Source: Niastella sp.
Lineage (GTDB): Bacteria > Bacteroidota > Bacteroidia > Chitinophagales > Chitinophagaceae
Assembly: GCA_017744515.1 (NCBI GenBank)
Contig: JAGIBF010000013.1
Location: 1-64,000 of the forward strand
Reading direction: 5' to 3'
Length of the DNA stretch: 64,000 nt
Shown here: positions 18,838-27,507 of the stretch, one piece after another
How the letters are laid out: every line of letters begins with the position of its first letter
Position numbering within the stretch: position 1 is the first letter of the stretch
Program-made: the position numbers and the translations under genes
The notes under the pieces: generated by a model
Databases searched by the model: none
What the model saw: only the letters and a program-made list of their open reading frames with translations
Told to the model about the DNA's origin: nothing

Positions 18838-19893
18838 ATGGCAATTGAATCCTTAGCAAAGAAAATGAACCGTATGCCGGTGGACAGAATTCCTTTAACG
18901 CCTCCTGTTATTCAGCCGCTACCAGCCGATGGCTATCGGCCGCGTTGGAGCGTGATGATCCCAGTATACAATTGTGGTGCTTACCTGAAAGAAACGCTGA
19001 CGGCAGTTTTGGAACAAGCTCTTCCGCTGGACGATATGCAGATCGAAGTAGTGGATGATGGCAGTACGGATGTCGATGTTGCAGTGCTTGTAGCTGATGT
19101 GGCGGGTGGTCGTGTGCAATATTTCCGGCAGCCTTATAATGTGGGCAGCTTACGCAATTTTGAAACTTGTATCAACCGGGCTACCGGGTACCTTATCCAT
19201 ATTTTGCATGGCGATGATCTTGTGAAGCCTGGTTATTATGCCAGCATGCAGCGGTTGTTTGACCGCTTTCCGGCCATCGGGGCTGCTTTCTGCCGGTATG
19301 CTTATGTTGGTGAAAGCAGCAAACCATTGTATGTGCGTGATCCCGAAATGGATACTGCAGGTATTCTGGACAACTGGTTGCTGCGGCTTGCCCAGCGTCA
19401 ACGGTTGCAGTATTGCACGGTAACGGTGAAGCGGGAAGTGTATGAAAGGTTAGGTAGTTTTTATGGTGTGGATTATGGGGAGGACTGGGAGATGTGGATG
19501 CGTATTGCTCGTCATTACCCGGTGGCGTATGAGCCGGAAATACTGGCGGCTTATCGTTTGCACATGGCTTCTATTTCCGGACAATCGTATGCCAGCGCCA
19601 AGAACTTAAAGGATTTGCAATGGGTGATCCGGACCATTCAACAATATCTTCCTGAGTCTGAGAAGGAGGCTTTGTATAAAGAAGCGATGAAGTTCTATGC
19701 GCATTATGGCCTAAAAGTTGCCAATGACCTGTGGTATGGTTTGCATAACCGTGTGGGCGCGAAGGTTCAGGTGCGTGAGGCTTTGTCGATGCATAAAGAT
19801 GCTTTGCTGTATTGGAAGGTAACCAAGCTGTATATGAAGATGGCATTAAACATAACTGCCTTTATTCCGCGCTACAAGCGGCCTATCGATTGA
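18838..19893 (+). CDS. Family-2 glycosyltransferase
   Basis: 351 residues from ATG 18838, 11 bases after the ATPase stop. A start at 18865 is also possible. An upstream extension would be translated from R1 repeat DNA and is rejected. The GT-A fold is shown by SVMIPVYNCGAYL near residue 40, VVDDGSTD, and the metal-binding HGDD. GEDWEMWMRI near 220 is the typical acceptor-side ED motif. It would transfer a sugar from a nucleotide donor at the inner face of the cytoplasmic membrane. It overlaps the next gene by one base (TGATG), indicating translational coupling. Confidence 0.88.
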   Translation: MAIESLAKKMNRMPVDRIPLTPPVIQPLPADGYRPRWSVMIPVYNCGAYLKETLTAVLEQALPLDDMQIEVVDDGSTDVDVAVLVADVAGGRVQYFRQPYNVGSLRNFETCINRATGYLIHILHGDDLVKPGYYASMQRLFDRFPAIGAAFCRYAYVGESSKPLYVRDPEMDTAGILDNWLLRLAQRQRLQYCTVTVKREVYERLGSFYGVDYGEDWEMWMRIARHYPVAYEPEILAAYRLHMASISGQSYASAKNLKDLQWVIRTIQQYLPESEKEALYKEAMKFYAHYGLKVANDLWYGLHNRVGAKVQVREALSMHKDALLYWKVTKLYMKMALNITAFIPRYKRPID

Positions 19894-20951
19894 TGAACCC
19901 GGGTGTTACGATATTGATCTGTACGTATAATGGCGCTGCACGGCTGCCTGTTACGCTGCAACATATTGCGCAACAGGTTATGCCTGCTTCACTGCCTTGT
20001 GAAGTTATTCTTGTAGACAATGCGTCGCTGGATAATACCGTAGAGCTGGCGCAGGAAGAGTGGGCGAGGTATGATACACGTATTGCATTACGGATCATCT
20101 CAGAACCTAAGCCCGGACTTACCTATGCACGGGAAAGAGGTTTTGCTGCGGCCGCTTATGAATTCATCATCTTGTGTGATGATGACAACTGGCTGAGCTC
20201 TTCTTATGTCGACCGGGCTTTTACGGTTATGATGCAGCATCCTACTATTGGCTTGCTGGGCGGTTATGGCCAATTTGTTTACGAGGAGCCGCCTCCCGAA
20301 TGGCTTGTTGTGTTCAACCTGTATGCAGGTGGCCGGCAGGCTGCCGCCAGCGGCGGGATGAAGGATCACCTGGTGTATGGTGCAGGTGCTGTGTTGCGGA
20401 AAGCTGCCTGGGAAACATTGCGGGGCCAGGAATTTGCCGGTGCGCTTACCGACAGATTAGGGCATCAGTTAAGTTCGGGTGGGGATTATGAATTGTCTTA
20501 TGCTATCGCGCTGGCTGGTTATATGATCTGGTATGATGAGGCATTGATCTTTCAACATTTTATAACTGCCAACAGGCTCACCCGGGACTATTACATCACG
20601 TATATCAAAGAGAGTTCCCGGTGTTTCTCTGTATTGGAACCTTATAAGATATTGCTTAAAACAGGCCGGCATGGGTTGGGTAATTTTCGCTGGGAGCTGT
20701 TCAAGAGTTTTTGGTACCATATTAAAAAGACCGGAGCCCTTCTGTTCAAGATTGCTTTTGTCAGGAAAGGCCCCGGAAGGCGAACAGCCTATATGCTGGA
20801 GCTGTTGCTTTTGAAAGGGAGATTAAGATCGTATGAGCACTTTGCCGTCATGGAAAAGAATTACAAACAAGCCATTGAGTTGAAACTGCGTTTACCACAG
20901 GTCATTTATCCTGACCCCGTTTCTGCCGACTATGCTGCTGTACGTGATTGA
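19893..20951 (+). CDS. Family-2 glycosyltransferase
   Basis: 352 residues from ATG 19893, whose A is the last base of the preceding stop codon. The GT-A signature reads VTILICTYNGAARL at the N-terminus, VILVDNASLDNT, and LCDDDNWL as the DxD-type metal site. The C-terminal third has amphipathic helices and a basic, partly hydrophobic stretch (GALLFKIAFVRKG) that may contact the membrane. It ends eight bases from the convergent S41 protease stop. With the preceding gene it probably builds or caps the glycan exported by the ABC transporter. Confidence 0.88.
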   Translation: MNPGVTILICTYNGAARLPVTLQHIAQQVMPASLPCEVILVDNASLDNTVELAQEEWARYDTRIALRIISEPKPGLTYARERGFAAAAYEFIILCDDDNWLSSSYVDRAFTVMMQHPTIGLLGGYGQFVYEEPPPEWLVVFNLYAGGRQAAASGGMKDHLVYGAGAVLRKAAWETLRGQEFAGALTDRLGHQLSSGGDYELSYAIALAGYMIWYDEALIFQHFITANRLTRDYYITYIKESSRCFSVLEPYKILLKTGRHGLGNFRWELFKSFWYHIKKTGALLFKIAFVRKGPGRRTAYMLELLLLKGRLRSYEHFAVMEKNYKQAIELKLRLPQVIYPDPVSADYAAVRD

Positions 20952-20959
20952 TCTGTTAT

Positions 20960-23170
20960 TTATTGGTTGATGTAGCTGATAGCTGCTTCCAATACTTCGT
21001 CTTTGCCTGCGGCTATTCCTGCTGCTGTTGGGACTACTTTTTTATCTATTCTAACGCCTGTTTGTTGTGTTGGCGATCCATCGGGATAAAAGATGCCCAA
21101 TCCCGTCATGTAGCTGGAATATCCTCCGGGCAGGTAGAGCATGGCGGAGTTGCCGTCGGCGCCGGAGGTTTGGCTGCCGATGGTATAACTGCCAGGCACT
21201 GCCTGCAGGCCCATCGTACTCCATTCGGCATGGCTCTGTGATGTTTCGTTGACGAGCATCACGATCTTGCCTGCATACTTAAAATCTTTCCGCTTATTGC
21301 TCAACGGGCCACTTTGTGAAGGGGATGGTATCCACTTGAAGGCGCCGGGGTAATCGAAATCCGGAAAGGTAAGTGTAGCAAAGGGAACGGCTTTATCGAG
21401 CAGGTATTCGGTAATAGCCGGTACAGTGCCGCGCGGATAGTTGCGGATATCGAAGATAATGGAACGGGTATCTTTCAATAGCTTCATCATGCTATCGACC
21501 TGTGTTCTTTCGAGGATGCCCATGTTTACATAGCCAATATTGCCCGGCAGTATTTTCCACCGGGTACTATCCATTTTGTACTTGTAGTTGAACTGGTCGT
21601 AAGTATAGCGTTGTACCTGCCGCGTGGAGGATTGACCATTGCGTCTTACTGTTAAGGTGACCTGTGTTTCTGTACCACCCGCGATAATGTTCTGGTAGCT
21701 CATCCTGCGCAGGGTGGCGGGATAGTTGGAGCCGGTCATCAATGTTTTCTTTTCTTCAATGAGCTCTTTCACGGTGCGGCCGTTCACTTTTTCGATCACA
21801 TCTCCTTTGCGCAGGTCGGCCATGGTAGCGAGGGAGTCATTGTAAAGGCCAGTCACTACCAGCTCGTCATTGTATATATAAGTGGTTACCGGCAGGTATA
21901 GCTCATATTGTTTGGCTACGACACGGTTGTAGCTGTTGGCATGTGAGTCTTTTACGCTGACGATGAGTTGTAATACCGATGTATTGTACGCAAGTGCATC
22001 CCTGGCTTCTGCCATGCGAGGAATGAAGCTATAGAGTACTTCATTCCAGTTTTTATCGATGATGTATTTATAGGGATAGAAATAATGGATCATATTCCAG
22101 TAGCGGAACAGGGTAAGAAGGCGAAAGTTTTCATTGGGGTATTCGCTGTTGCGCCACTTGTATTCCAATTCATTGGGGAATGATGCATTACTTGCTCCTT
22201 CGTACTTCACGTAATGTCCAACGCCTTTGTGCCTGTTGGCCAGCACGAACTGGAGTTTATCCTGCAGGGCGGGCGACAAATGCTTGTCTTTCATCCAGGC
22301 CAGGTCGATGTTGTAAGTCAATACGTCTTTGGGTATTTCAGCTGTACAGCTGCTACATTCTTTTACTTTGCCCAACGCATTTATCCAGTTCAGCAGTGTG
22401 TCACTGAAAACAGCATCGCTGACCGGGCTTTTGGCAACGGGTATCAGGCGGAATAGCTCCATATCCCAGTTGAAGCTGCCTTTGGCTACTTCGGGGTGAT
22501 AGTATTTGAGGAACCCCCAGGTTTGACCCAGCAGGGCGAGGCGGGTGATCTGTTCTTTGGTCAGTGGTGCTATCTTTTCGTCAACAGGTTTACAGAAGGA
22601 GGTCATTTCCTGCACGGGTTTATCGTCGGCATAGAGGGTAAAGTTGTCCAGCCACATGCTTTGCTCACCGCCGTAGCCAGTGGTGATGCGTATATGATCG
22701 GTGGGGAAAGTGAATTTACCCATGTCCAGTTCGGTCGTATATAGGGTCCAGGCGGTATCGCGGACGCTTACCATCTTCGATGCTATCTTTTTCTCGCCTT
22801 TGTCCTGGCTTATCAACAAGCCCACCCCGCCGGGCGTGGTGCCTTCCACTTTAGCATAGAAGGTTAGTCTTAGCTTTTTGCAGGGCACGTCCAGGGCAAA
22901 GACGTTTACAAACTGGCCGTCTGACTTATCCGGGGCGTCCGGGGCATATTGAAACCGCACGGAATAACGGCCGTGCCGGCGGGTGGTACTGTCCGGAGCA
23001 ATCCGGTGTTCTTTTTTATGGTACCAGGTCTTGTACCAGGGGCTAAATTGCTGATAATGGAAGTTGTACTGTTCAAAACTCAGGTTCCAGGGATCTTCCT
23101 GGGCAAATCCGGATAGGCTGCCACACAAAAAGAAAGTTAGAAAGAGGAGTTGAGCAAAGCGGGAGGTCAT
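20960..23170 (-). CDS. S41-family (tail-specific protease-like) peptidase, secreted
   Basis: 736 residues from ATG 23170, which starts the signal peptide MTSRFAQLLFLTFFLCGSLSG; the ATG at 23194 only adds eight polar residues. The N-terminal 200 residues look like a carbohydrate-binding-type beta sandwich (WNLSFEQYNFHYQ). A PDZ-like segment (ADLRKGDVIEKVNGRTVKEL) lies near 460. The C-terminal catalytic part has LVNETSQSHAEW, where the Ser before HAE is the likely nucleophile, as in SAAE of other S41 enzymes. It would act in the periplasm or at the surface. Confidence 0.88.
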   Translation of the reverse strand: MTSRFAQLLFLTFFLCGSLSGFAQEDPWNLSFEQYNFHYQQFSPWYKTWYHKKEHRIAPDSTTRRHGRYSVRFQYAPDAPDKSDGQFVNVFALDVPCKKLRLTFYAKVEGTTPGGVGLLISQDKGEKKIASKMVSVRDTAWTLYTTELDMGKFTFPTDHIRITTGYGGEQSMWLDNFTLYADDKPVQEMTSFCKPVDEKIAPLTKEQITRLALLGQTWGFLKYYHPEVAKGSFNWDMELFRLIPVAKSPVSDAVFSDTLLNWINALGKVKECSSCTAEIPKDVLTYNIDLAWMKDKHLSPALQDKLQFVLANRHKGVGHYVKYEGASNASFPNELEYKWRNSEYPNENFRLLTLFRYWNMIHYFYPYKYIIDKNWNEVLYSFIPRMAEARDALAYNTSVLQLIVSVKDSHANSYNRVVAKQYELYLPVTTYIYNDELVVTGLYNDSLATMADLRKGDVIEKVNGRTVKELIEEKKTLMTGSNYPATLRRMSYQNIIAGGTETQVTLTVRRNGQSSTRQVQRYTYDQFNYKYKMDSTRWKILPGNIGYVNMGILERTQVDSMMKLLKDTRSIIFDIRNYPRGTVPAITEYLLDKAVPFATLTFPDFDYPGAFKWIPSPSQSGPLSNKRKDFKYAGKIVMLVNETSQSHAEWSTMGLQAVPGSYTIGSQTSGADGNSAMLYLPGGYSSYMTGLGIFYPDGSPTQQTGVRIDKKVVPTAAGIAAGKDEVLEAAISYINQ

Positions 23171-23547
23171 AACGATAATGGTTGAGTTCGTCACAATGAC
23201 GCATCAGGTAAGCGTTAGGTTGGGAATGTCCTTTCCTGTCATTGTGGCGGTTAAAGTTACTGCTCAAGGATTGCGAAAAAACTCCTGACGCCAGGCCTTA
23301 GACCATGAATGAACCGCAGATAAGCTATGGATGAAGAATAGATGAGAATGGTTACAAGTAGAGCGCAAGTAAACCGCAAGTAAACTGAAAGTAAACCGCA
23401 AGTAAGCGGACAGACGTTAGAATGGGAATATAGAGCCTGTAGGAGTAGTAATTACCCTAAAACGAATAGTATATAATATGAACCACTGTTGCATAAAAAG
23501 CAATAAATATATAGACTAAAGATAATGCTAAAATGGCAGGTTTAGAC
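23171..23547. other. Intergenic stretch between S41 gene and rpsT
   Basis: No gene seen. It holds an inverted pair cacaatgac (23192-23200) and gtcattgtg (23238-23246) just upstream of the protease start, and the 11-base tandem repeats listed separately. Confidence 0.5.
23363..23406. repeat. Four tandem 11-base units
   Basis: Consecutive units gcgcaagtaaa, ccgcaagtaaa, ctgaaagtaaa and ccgcaagtaag. The 11-base period is close to one helical turn, so the units would face the same side of the DNA. They lie about 195 bases before the S41 start (minus strand). Confidence 0.75.
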
Positions 23548-23580
23548 AAAAAAATAGTCCCGTCACGAGTGAGGGGACTA
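23548..23580 (-). terminator. Rho-independent terminator of rpsT
   Basis: On the minus strand TAGTCCC pairs with GGGACTA (23555-23561 and 23574-23580) and is followed by seven T. It lies 31 bases after the rpsT stop. Confidence 0.9.
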
Positions 23581-23610
23581 CAGTAGCTTTATAAAAGAGT
23601 CTCGGAAAAA

Positions 23611-23874
23611 CTATTTTGCAGCGGCGAGAGCATTCACTTTCTTAGTCAGTTTGCTTTTCAGGTTAGCTGCCTTGTTCTTGTGAATGATACCTCTTTTCGC
23701 GAGTTTATCGATCATAGAGGCAACGTCGGGCATCTGCTCAGTAGCTTCCTTACCAGTCTTCAGGGCTTTCAGGTCACGAATAGCATTACGGGTAGTTTTT
23801 CCGTAATATTTGTTTCTTTCCCTGCGTTTTGTAGCCTGACGCACATCTTTTTTGGTAGCCTTATGATTTGCCAT
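23611..23874 (-). CDS. rpsT: 30S ribosomal protein S20
   Basis: 87 residues, the normal S20 length. It begins MANHKATKKDVRQATKRRER and contains the conserved NAIRDLKAL and KRGIIHKNKAANLKSKL strings, which bind 16S rRNA helices in the small subunit. It stands alone, with a near-perfect promoter upstream and a strong terminator downstream. Confidence 0.98.
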   Translation of the reverse strand: MANHKATKKDVRQATKRRERNKYYGKTTRNAIRDLKALKTGKEATEQMPDVASMIDKLAKRGIIHKNKAANLKSKLTKKVNALAAAK

Positions 23875-23898
23875 GTTCTTTCGAAAAATTTAGGACGG

Positions 23899-23931
23899 CA
23901 AAGGTAACGCCCATCATGGAATATTCAAAAA
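23899..23931 (-). promoter_or_regulatory. rpsT promoter of the Bacteroidota type
   Basis: On the minus strand TTTTTG (23926-23931), a 19-base spacer, and TACCTTTG (23899-23906), 24 bases before the ATG. This is the cleanest TTG/TAnnTTTG promoter in the window and supports assignment to Bacteroidota. Confidence 0.85.
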
Positions 23932-24099
23932 GAAATCCCGATTTATTTTGACGCCTGCCGGTATTAATGGGGTTTTAATTTACAACTCCCGGAAAACCAA
24001 TTGCCCATCTGGCGGCTAATTTAGAACAAGTCTGTGTCATTCCTTGTTATATAATGCAATAAAATGGCCTCATCGGCTGTTAATCAGGGAATCTGTGTC

Positions 24100-24107
24100 T
24101 ATATTTG
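24100..24107 (+). promoter_or_regulatory. Candidate -7 box of the sucA operon
   Basis: TATATTTG fits TAnnTTTG exactly, 50 bases before the sucA ATG. The -33 region is weak (tgtta about 20 bases upstream). Confidence 0.5.
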
Positions 24108-24157
24108 TACCCCGATTTTAAATACCTATATTCTTTATAGCATTCAACGGCTTCTTC

Positions 24158-26917
24158 ATGAAGGACTTTTCGTACATCACCAGCTCATCTCCGGCTTTTA
24201 TTGAGAGTCTCTACCAGGATTTTGTGAAAGACCCCAATAGTGTAGACCCGGAATTAAAGAAATTTTTTGAAGGGTTTGATTTCGCGGTGAGCGAAGGCAA
24301 ATCCGGCGCCAATGGGAATGGAACGGCTGTAGCCGACGTTGCTGTGGGTGTTGCCGGCGGCATTGACTGGAAAAAAGAGGTAGGCGCTTACCGCCTGATC
24401 CTCGGTTACCGCAATAAGGGGCACCTGATCGCGAAGACCAACCCCATCCGTCCACGGAAAGACCGGGGGGCCAATCTCGACCTCGCCTTCTTCGGTTTCA
24501 CCGAAGAGGACCTGGACAGGACTTTCCATGCCGGCAATATGATCGGCCTGGGCACGACCACGCTTCGTAAAATTCTCGCTCACCTGCAGAGCTGCTATGC
24601 GGCCCATGTGGGTATCGAGTTCAAGTATATCAGCGACCAAAAGAAGGTCGACTGGCTCACTTCAGAAATGGAGCGCAACTTCAACAAGCCTTTTGGGGTA
24701 GAGAAGAAAAAGCGTGTGCTGGAGAAGCTGAACCAGGGTGTTCTGTTTGAGAAGTTCCTTCACACCAAGTATATCGGTCAAAAGCGTTTCTCACTGGAAG
24801 GTGGTGAAACGACTATTGCCGCATTGGATGCCATCATCAATACTGCTGCCGACCACAATGTGCAGGAAGTAGTGATCGGTATGGCGCACCGTGGCCGTCT
24901 CAACGTGCTGGCCAACATCATGGGCAAAACGTACGAGCAGATCTTCAGTGAGTTTGAGGGTACTGCCAAGCTGGACCAGACCATGGGTAGCGGCGACGTT
25001 AAGTACCACATGGGTTACGGCAGTGAAGTGCAAACGCCTGCCAACAAGACCATCCACCTGAAGCTGATGCCAAACCCTTCTCACCTCGAGGCTGTTGACC
25101 CCGTGGTGGTGGGTTTTGCCCGCGCCAAGGCCGATGTGCTGTACGAAAGTGATTTCGATAAAATATTGCCTATCCTCATTCATGGTGACGCTTCTGTAGC
25201 CGGTCAGGGTATCGTATACGAAGTAGCACAGATGAGTGATCTGGAAGGTTACTATACCGGTGGTACGATCCACTTTGTGATCAATAACCAGATTGGTTTT
25301 ACCACTGATTTTGAAGATGCCCGCAGTGCCGACTACTGTACTTCATTGGCTGCCATGATCCAGGCGCCTGTGATGCACGTGAATGGTGATGATGCCGAGG
25401 CTGTGGTGAAGTGTGTGGAAATTGCCACGCGCTACCGCCAGGAGTTCAACAGCGATGTGTTTATCGATATGGTGTGCTACCGCAAGCATGGCCACAATGA
25501 GGGTGATGATCCTAAGTTTACGCAGCCTCATTTGTACGCGCTGATCGAAAAGCATGCTAATCCCCGCGAAGTATATACCAACTATCTTCTTGAGAACGGT
25601 GAAGCCGATGCCAAGGAGATGGCGAAGGAGATGGAGAAGAAGTTTTGGGCTGATTTGCAGGAGCGCCTCGATGAGGTAAAGCAAAACCCGCTGCCTTATC
25701 ACTACCAGCAGCCTGAGCTCGACTGGAAGACGTTGCGCAAAGCCACTCCCGAAGATTTCGAGCAGAGCCCTGTTACGGCCATCAGTGAAGGAGACTTCAA
25801 GAAGGTGTTCGAGGCGCTGATGAAATGGCCTGATGATTTCAAACCTTTGAAGAAGGTAGAGAAGATATTGCAGGATAAAGTGAAGTTGTTTAACGAGGAA
25901 AGTAAGATCGACTGGGCTACCGGTGAGTTGATGGCTTATGGCAGCTTGTTGCTGGATGGCAAGGATGTGCGTATGAGTGGCCAGGACGTAAAACGTGGTA
26001 CTTTCTCTCATCGTCATGCTGTGTTGCGTGATGAGAATACTGATAAGGCTTATAGCCGCCTGAGCCAGATCCCTGATGCGAAGGGCAAGTTCAGGATCTA
26101 CAACTCTTTGTTGAGCGAGTACGGTGTACTGGGTTTTGAATATGGCTACGCCATGGCCAATCCCAATGCGCTGGTGTTGTGGGAAGCGCAATTTGGTGAC
26201 TTCTGCAACGGTGCGCAGACGATGATCGACCAGTTCATTGCTGCCGGCGAGCAGAAGTGGAACCGCATGAATGGTGTAGGTATGTTGCTGCCGCACGGTT
26301 ATGAGGGGCAAGGTCCTGAGCACAGTAGCGCCCGTATGGAAAGGTTCCTGCAAATGTGTGCTGAATTGAATATGGTGGCTACGAATGTTACCACTGCTGC
26401 CAACTTCTTCCATGCGATACGCAGGCAACTGGCCTGGTCGTTCCGCAAGCCGTGGATCAACTTCTCTCCGAAGGCTAACCTTCGCCACGCTGGTTCTTAC
26501 TCTCCTAAAGAGGAGTTCCTGCAAGGTGGTTTCAAAGAGGTGATCGACGATGTTTTTGTAGGTGATGCCAACGAGGTGAAAAAGGTATTGTTCTGCAGCG
26601 GTAAGGTTTATTTCGACCTGGCCGAACGCCAACAGAAAGAAAGCAAGAAAGATACAGCGATCATCCGCGTGGAGCAGCTTTATCCGCTGCCGCTGAAGCA
26701 ACTGGAAGCGCTGTATGCTAAATATAGTAAGGCTACCTGGTTCTGGGTTCAGGAAGAACCGCTGAACATGGGTGCTGCGTCTTATCTGCAAATGAACCTG
26801 AAATCGATCAACTATGGTGTGATCAGCCGCCAGCCCAGTGCTGCGACTGCCACCGGTTATCTGAAGGTGCATACGCTGGAACAGACCGAGATCATCGATA
26901 CTGCATTTAGCATATAA
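24158..26917 (+). CDS. sucA: 2-oxoglutarate dehydrogenase E1 component
   Basis: 919 residues, close to the 933 of the E. coli enzyme. The N-terminal SYITSSSPAFIESLYQDF segment is the E2-binding tail. The thiamine diphosphate domain shows GMAHRGRLNVLANI, and GDASVAGQGIVYE as the GDxxxxG cofactor motif; the C-terminal part has the transketolase-like pyrimidine domain (GTFSHRHAVL, HGYEGQGPEHSSAR). It decarboxylates 2-oxoglutarate in the citric acid cycle. The operon continues with a lipoprotein gene after five bases, then sucB. The E3 gene is not in the window. Confidence 0.98.
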   Translation: MKDFSYITSSSPAFIESLYQDFVKDPNSVDPELKKFFEGFDFAVSEGKSGANGNGTAVADVAVGVAGGIDWKKEVGAYRLILGYRNKGHLIAKTNPIRPRKDRGANLDLAFFGFTEEDLDRTFHAGNMIGLGTTTLRKILAHLQSCYAAHVGIEFKYISDQKKVDWLTSEMERNFNKPFGVEKKKRVLEKLNQGVLFEKFLHTKYIGQKRFSLEGGETTIAALDAIINTAADHNVQEVVIGMAHRGRLNVLANIMGKTYEQIFSEFEGTAKLDQTMGSGDVKYHMGYGSEVQTPANKTIHLKLMPNPSHLEAVDPVVVGFARAKADVLYESDFDKILPILIHGDASVAGQGIVYEVAQMSDLEGYYTGGTIHFVINNQIGFTTDFEDARSADYCTSLAAMIQAPVMHVNGDDAEAVVKCVEIATRYRQEFNSDVFIDMVCYRKHGHNEGDDPKFTQPHLYALIEKHANPREVYTNYLLENGEADAKEMAKEMEKKFWADLQERLDEVKQNPLPYHYQQPELDWKTLRKATPEDFEQSPVTAISEGDFKKVFEALMKWPDDFKPLKKVEKILQDKVKLFNEESKIDWATGELMAYGSLLLDGKDVRMSGQDVKRGTFSHRHAVLRDENTDKAYSRLSQIPDAKGKFRIYNSLLSEYGVLGFEYGYAMANPNALVLWEAQFGDFCNGAQTMIDQFIAAGEQKWNRMNGVGMLLPHGYEGQGPEHSSARMERFLQMCAELNMVATNVTTAANFFHAIRRQLAWSFRKPWINFSPKANLRHAGSYSPKEEFLQGGFKEVIDDVFVGDANEVKKVLFCSGKVYFDLAERQQKESKKDTAIIRVEQLYPLPLKQLEALYAKYSKATWFWVQEEPLNMGAASYLQMNLKSINYGVISRQPSAATATGYLKVHTLEQTEIIDTAFSI

Positions 26918-26922
26918 GTAGT

Positions 26923-27432
26923 ATGAAGTATAGTTATCTCTTCCTTTTTTTGCTGTTCCTGTATGCCTGTAAAGGTCAGGATGGGTATGTAAGCAGGCAT
27001 GAAAATAATGGTGACGAGGTGATTACTGTGAAGAGTGAAGACGAGGCCATGAATGCAGCGATTGCTAAAGCTGTTAACACCTTTCCTGAATTTTTAAAAG
27101 TGCTTAACGAGCCCGACAGTAGTAACCGGGCTTTTACGGTGAAGCGTAAGTTTACTTATACTGAAGACGATGGCGGTGTTGAGCATATGTGGCTTACAGA
27201 TCTGCATTTTAAGGGTGATAAATTGTTTGGTGTGTTGGATAGCGATCCGATACATATTTCCTGGATCCAGCCGGGTGATTCGCTGGAAATCAAAATCGAT
27301 TCTGTTTCGGACTGGATGTATGTGCGGAATGACAAGCTGGTAGGTGGCTATACTTTGCGTGCACTGTACGAGAAAATGAGTGAAAAAGAGAAGAAAGAGC
27401 TGGCCAGCCAGTTGGATTTTAAAATTGAATGA
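26923..27432 (+). CDS. DUF2314-domain lipoprotein within the suc operon
   Basis: 169 residues. A lipoprotein signal ends at the lipobox LYAC (Cys near 16). Residues about 45-165 match the DUF2314 pattern: an acidic lead, then MWLTDLHFKGDKLFGVLD, IQPGDSLEIKIDSVSDWMYV and GGYTLRALYEKM. The function of the domain is unknown. It is unexpected between sucA (5 bases upstream) and sucB (75 bases downstream), since the dehydrogenase complex is cytoplasmic and this protein should be exported. It may just share the transcript. Confidence 0.85.
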   Translation: MKYSYLFLFLLFLYACKGQDGYVSRHENNGDEVITVKSEDEAMNAAIAKAVNTFPEFLKVLNEPDSSNRAFTVKRKFTYTEDDGGVEHMWLTDLHFKGDKLFGVLDSDPIHISWIQPGDSLEIKIDSVSDWMYVRNDKLVGGYTLRALYEKMSEKEKKELASQLDFKIE

Positions 27433-27507
27433 ACAGGAATAAGGACAAAGCCTGATATTTGTAGGGTGCCTGCAAAAGCAGCCTGATCAAAATAAGAAAC
27501 ATATTTT

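Noticed and set aside
23363..23406. CRISPR array
   Set aside because: Units are 11 bases and contiguous, with no spacers.
25343..26872. 509-codon minus-strand frame inside sucA
   Set aside because: Antisense shadow of a well-identified gene; no family resemblance.
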